NCBI GenBank assembly: GCA_023053545.1 | Contig: JAKZAN010000005.1 | Location: 806,001 to 870,000, forward strand | Direction of reading: 5' to 3' | Source of the DNA: Lepidurus packardi | Taxonomy: Eukaryota; Arthropoda; Branchiopoda; Notostraca; Triopsidae | DNA length: 64,000 bases | Shown here: one piece after another, positions 61,292-64,000 of the stretch | Layout: each line of letters begins with the position of its first letter | How positions within the stretch are numbered: position 1 is the stretch's first letter | Translations under genes and position numbers: made by a program | Notes under the pieces: generated by a model | The model's input: only the letters and a program-made list of their open reading frames with translations | Database searches by the model: none | Told to the model about the DNA's origin: nothing

Positions 61292-61837
61292 TGTGGAGAA
61301 CGATCATTTTAAACTTAATTCGGATGACTAAGCAAGACCACATTTCGCTGACCACATTTTGACAATATTTCGCCGACTTATAATTCTCAGCTCATATCCA
61401 GGATGCCGAGCGTCAGATCACTAGCTAATTTCCTTCTCACGCATCCGGTCCATCTGTTTTTTTTGCCCGAACATTCCCTCTGTTTATAATTTAGCCCATT
61501 CAGCAGATTCCACGCCAAACATGTATATAAACGCTTGTTCTCCCCCGCTAGAGGAAGGAAGGAGGGGGGTATGGAGGCTGAGTCGCTCTCAGTCTCTCGC
61601 TATCTGTTACGCTCCCTTTTTCTCTCTGCCCAGTTAGTATAAGTTATAGTTTTCAATCTTGTTAAAACGTTTGTGACATATGGACGACCTAGTGAATTAT
61701 TGACTTAGTGACACGACTTGTACCGACGAAAATATTGAATAAAGTTGTACGGGATTTTACCGTTGAGCGAAAAAAGAACTCACAGCCTTCCGCCCAACCG
61801 CTCAAAACAATTTAATCGCCCAAAACAGTTTCTTACA
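61292..61837 (+). repeat. 3' LTR of element 2 (546 bp)
   Basis: Same length as the 5' LTR with three base differences. TATATAAA lies at 61524-61531 and AATAAA at 61738-61743. It ends CTTACA and is followed by AGAG (61838-61841). Confidence 0.97.
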
Positions 61838-61841
61838 AGAG
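61838..61841. repeat. Target-site duplication AGAG (right) of LTR element 2
   Basis: Matches 52431-52434. LINE B sequence resumes immediately after. Confidence 0.88.
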
Positions 61842-62475
61842 TAATAATTGTGGCTGGGTGATCAGATTCATTATAGTAGACGTTGTTGTCTAATAAAGCC
61901 ATTTGTACTTTAGGTAATATAGTCGAGCTAGCAACGTGAGGTCGAGAGTTGATTGGCTACCCCGAGAGTTCCTAAAAGTACTTACATCCCATGCATTCAG
62001 AAGTTGCATATTGTGCTTTTCCATAAAGCCTTGAAGTTGGACACCCGCAGAGTCCGGTTTGTGGGCTTCCCACACCCAGTGATGGGCATTGAAGTCTCCG
62101 GTAAAAATAGCGTTTTGAGAGATCTTGCTAATCTTGTTCCAAATTGTAGTGAGAAGTATCTCCGTGTTCTGGTCATGTCTCCTGTAGATCGCTGCAATAA
62201 TTATGGGTGTCGAGTTTTGTGGGAGTATTTTAAAGATGGCATATAGCTGATGTATTTCTAAAAGCTCAATGCAAGAGTTTTGCGATATTAGTAGCCTACT
62301 GCTATACCCTGATAATCTTCTTTCGTTCTCGCTGAATTGTATCCGGAGAGTTGTTTAACATTGAGGTTTAGTGGTGGTTCTAAGATTGCAAGAGTGTGGA
62401 CGTTGTTTTTTTAGCTTCATGGATCAGTTCTTGGAGTTGATTAAAACTTTTCCTAACATTTTGGATTATAAACTT
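61842..62475 (-). pseudogene. LINE B ORF2: endonuclease domain, broken
   Basis: Minus-strand remnants of the apurinic-type endonuclease that nicks the target for LINE insertion. Readable parts, partly in different frames: IIIAAIYRRHDQNTEILLT, then IFTGDFNAHHWVWEAHKPDS (catalytic GDFN-AHH motif, near 62060-62100), FMEKHNMQLLNAWDVSTFRN, and NESDHPATIITL (SDH motif, near 61865) beside the LTR 2 insertion. The N-terminal part (62250-62475) has several stops. Not functional. Confidence 0.75.
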
Positions 62476-62500
62476 GGCTGGTTTCCTTTCTAGAGACAAA

Positions 62501-62965
62501 TCACTTCTTCTGTGCGTCTTTCAATTGTTTAATATTAATTTCTTCTTGGCGAACGGGGCAATTTCGATCAAATGCGGCATGATCTCCTTGACAGTTGGAG
62601 CACTTGAATTGCTTACTTTGACAATCCTTGGACTTGTGCTGGTTATTTGCACACTTTGCGCAAAACTCTGATTTGCTTGAACATTTCGCTGCAAAGTGTC
62701 CGTAGGATTGGCATTGGAAGCACTGAATCACAGGAGGTGGGAGAGAATCTTCAAGTTGGACCGATCTATTAAAAGCATAAAGGAAACCCCTCTTCAGAAG
62801 GTTTTTTCCATCGTGTTGCACGTATATAAGATGGATCCGTAGGCTTTTGTACTTGTGGGATTCAGCCATTTTACATTAGAGGACGAGAAGGAGATTCTGG
62901 ATTCAGAGTTTTTCTTTGATAAAGTACTGCAAATTTCGTCTTCCTTTTCATCCTTTGGCAACTGG
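62501..62965 (-). pseudogene. LINE B ORF1 (Gag-like) C-terminal part with three zinc knuckles
   Basis: The distal frame (62501 to about 62810) contains CFQCQSYGHFAAKC, CAKCANNQHKSKDC and CSNCQGDHAAFDRNC, three CCHC knuckles in a row as in Jockey-type ORF1 proteins, ending KDAQKK. The upstream part (about 62810-62965) is in another frame (HQLPKDEKEDEICSTLSKKN), so there is a frameshift near 62810; the ATG at 62869 in the distal frame is not the real start. The element is 5'-truncated at about 62985 and joins satellite. Confidence 0.78.
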
Positions 62966-62989
62966 TGGATAACAACGTTTAAGTTAGGT

Positions 62990-63414
62990 TTAAATTAGGT
63001 GAGTAATTCATTAATTAAGTCAGTAATTCATGAACCAAGACAGTAATTCATGAATTATGTCAGTAATTCATTAATTAAGTCAGTAATTCATGAACCAAGA
63101 CAGCAATTCATGAATTAAGAAAGTAATTCATGACTTAAGTCAGAAATTCTTGAATTAAGTCAGTAATTCATGAATTAATTCCGTAATTCATGAATTAAGT
63201 CAGTAGTTCATTAATTTAGTCAGTAATTCATTATTTAAGTCAGTTATTCAATAATTAAGACAGTAAATCATTGATTAAGTCAGTAATTCATGAATTAAGT
63301 CAGTATTTCATGAATTAAGTCAGTAGTTCATTAATTTACTCAGTAATTCATGAATTATGTCAGTAATTCATGAACTACGTAAGTAATTCATAAATTAATT
63401 CAGTAGTTCATGAG
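62990..63414. repeat. 20-bp satellite, orientation A, right-hand block
   Basis: About 21 monomers, orientation A (GAATTAAGTCAGTAATTCAT), with more divergence than the main array (CAAGACAG, ACTACGTAAG variants). It links LINE B to the second LINE A copy. Confidence 0.93.
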
Positions 63415-64000
63415 TTTTTTTTTGTTTAAATTAATATTGGCGTATAGGAATAAGCCTTGCCAAAGTTTATTATTAAAAATGTACATTTAAAACCGGGTAG
63501 GAGAAAGGGGTTTAACAGGACGCTGTCTCATTGGGTGGCCTTCGTAAACTGGCAAGCCCATCACCGTAGAGAGTTAAAGCTCGAAACTTCAAGAGTGGAA
63601 AACACTATGAATTAAAACTTGGGAACGATCTAATATTCGCCTATTTATAACCAGGCTTTTCCTTCGTTGAATATCTTTTTGGCATTGCTTAGAAAGGTTT
63701 CTACATAAGGGAAGGCTCTTGGATAGGTGAGGAACTGGGCTGGAGAGAAAGTGGATTTGATTTTTACATAATGATCTGATTAGTTTAGCGCGTGCTTTGT
63801 TAAGCCATCAACAATGTATGGAAATGTGCGCTAGACTTTGGTTTTTGTGAGTTGAGCAGGGGCAGCAGGAAAACTCCGCTTTTCCAATTTTCTGGAGATG
63901 TTGTAAATTGGGGTAGTGCTGTGTTCTAGCTCTGATGATCTGGGCTACCACAGCGTGAGGCAGTATATTTGTGCATATAGGTTTTTCTGAAAGGGATACA
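63415..64000 (-). mobile_element. LINE A, copy 2 (runs off the window)
   Basis: Starts with a T run at 63415-63423 and then matches the block from 35653 on (for example CGCTGTCTCATTGGGTGGCC, TTCGTAAACTGGCAAGCCCA), with scattered substitutions and small indels. It holds the 3' UTR and, from about 63850, the start of the ORF2 tail read on the minus strand (Cys-rich part as in copy 1). The rest lies beyond the window. Confidence 0.85.

Larger units (their letters stand above)
52435..61837 (+). mobile_element. LTR element 2: Ty3/Gypsy errantivirus-like element with F-type env
   Basis: Complete 9.4-kb insertion: 546-bp LTRs with three differences, AGAG target duplication, tRNA-Leu-type primer site, gag, pol with full RT, and an env of the gypsy/baculovirus F type. 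Pol carries an in-frame TGA (56547-56549) and a frameshift (near 58241), and gag is separated from pol by an in-frame TGA. It sits in the endonuclease region of LINE B, opposite strand, and is slightly older than element 1 by LTR divergence. Confidence 0.95.
44177..62985 (-). mobile_element. LINE B: Jockey-like element split by two LTR retrotransposons
   Basis: One minus-strand LINE lies in pieces: 3' end and ORF2 tail at 44177-44667, RT start, linker and endonuclease end at 51458-52434, and endonuclease plus ORF1 at 61838-62985. The breaks fall exactly at LTR elements with 4-bp target duplications (GATA, AGAG), and the reading runs through each junction: the RT motif FRPIS...LLPVMGKILE crosses the first, and the endonuclease motif SDHPATIITL lies beside the second. 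ORF1 has three zinc knuckles and ORF2 shows no RNase H, as in Jockey. The RT core between the FRPIS motif and the C-terminal finger is deleted. Confidence 0.85.

Overview
The window is repeat-rich, probably heterochromatic DNA from an animal, most likely an arthropod and probably an insect. The basis is AT-rich satellite arrays, Jockey-like and RNase H-bearing non-LTR retrotransposons (LINEs), and two Ty3/Gypsy elements with envelope genes of the errantivirus type. I see no host gene, tRNA, rRNA or CRISPR array. Every coding region I can support belongs to a retroelement.

Layout. (1) 1-35156: a tandem array of a 20-bp AT-rich monomer (consensus TGAATTACTGACTTAATTCA on one strand). It reads one way in 1 to about 10885 and the opposite way from about 10886 on. 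It has higher-order repeats of about 3.6 kb on the left, a 100-base assembly gap (15932-16031), and larger duplicated blocks on the right. Those blocks carry three apparently identical copies of a 543-bp LINE 3' fragment (20098, 21754, 27410). (2) 35157-35637: a 10-bp minisatellite (ACCRGTTTAA). (3) 35638-36656: a truncated LINE ('A'). (4) 36657-37195: 20-bp satellite again. (5) 37196 to about 42110: a decayed LINE ('C', minus strand) with ORF1, endonuclease remnant, reverse transcriptase and RNase H. A piece of another LINE ('D') in the opposite orientation replaces its middle. (6) 42481-44176: a second, longer 10-bp minisatellite. (7) 44177-62985: a Jockey-like LINE ('B', minus strand) split by two complete LTR retrotransposons. 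(8) 62990-63414: 20-bp satellite. (9) 63415-64000: a second LINE A copy running off the window.

The two LTR elements are the most interesting part. Element 1 (44668-51457; 356-bp LTRs with one difference; target duplication GATA) has an intact Gag and an uninterrupted Pol frame. That Pol frame has lost the whole reverse transcriptase palm by an in-frame deletion and has Glu in place of the first RNase H Asp. Its intact Env has no furin site or F-type fusion peptide and instead looks like a class III (rhabdovirus/chuvirus-type) glycoprotein. A strong splice donor in U5 and an acceptor directly before the env ATG suggest a spliced env message. Element 2 (52435-61837; 546-bp LTRs with three differences; target duplication AGAG; tRNA-Leu-type primer site) has an intact Gag, a Pol with a full RT but broken by a stop codon and a frameshift, and an intact Env of the baculovirus-F/gypsy type with a furin site. 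Thus two Gypsy elements with unrelated envelope types sit in one LINE. Each lacks a pol function that the other's sequence still encodes in part.

The LINE fragments A and B and the three 543-bp fragments all lie on the minus strand with poly-A (poly-T on +) abutting satellite or minisatellite. This points to repeated insertion into the arrays, followed by duplication of the arrays with their insertions.
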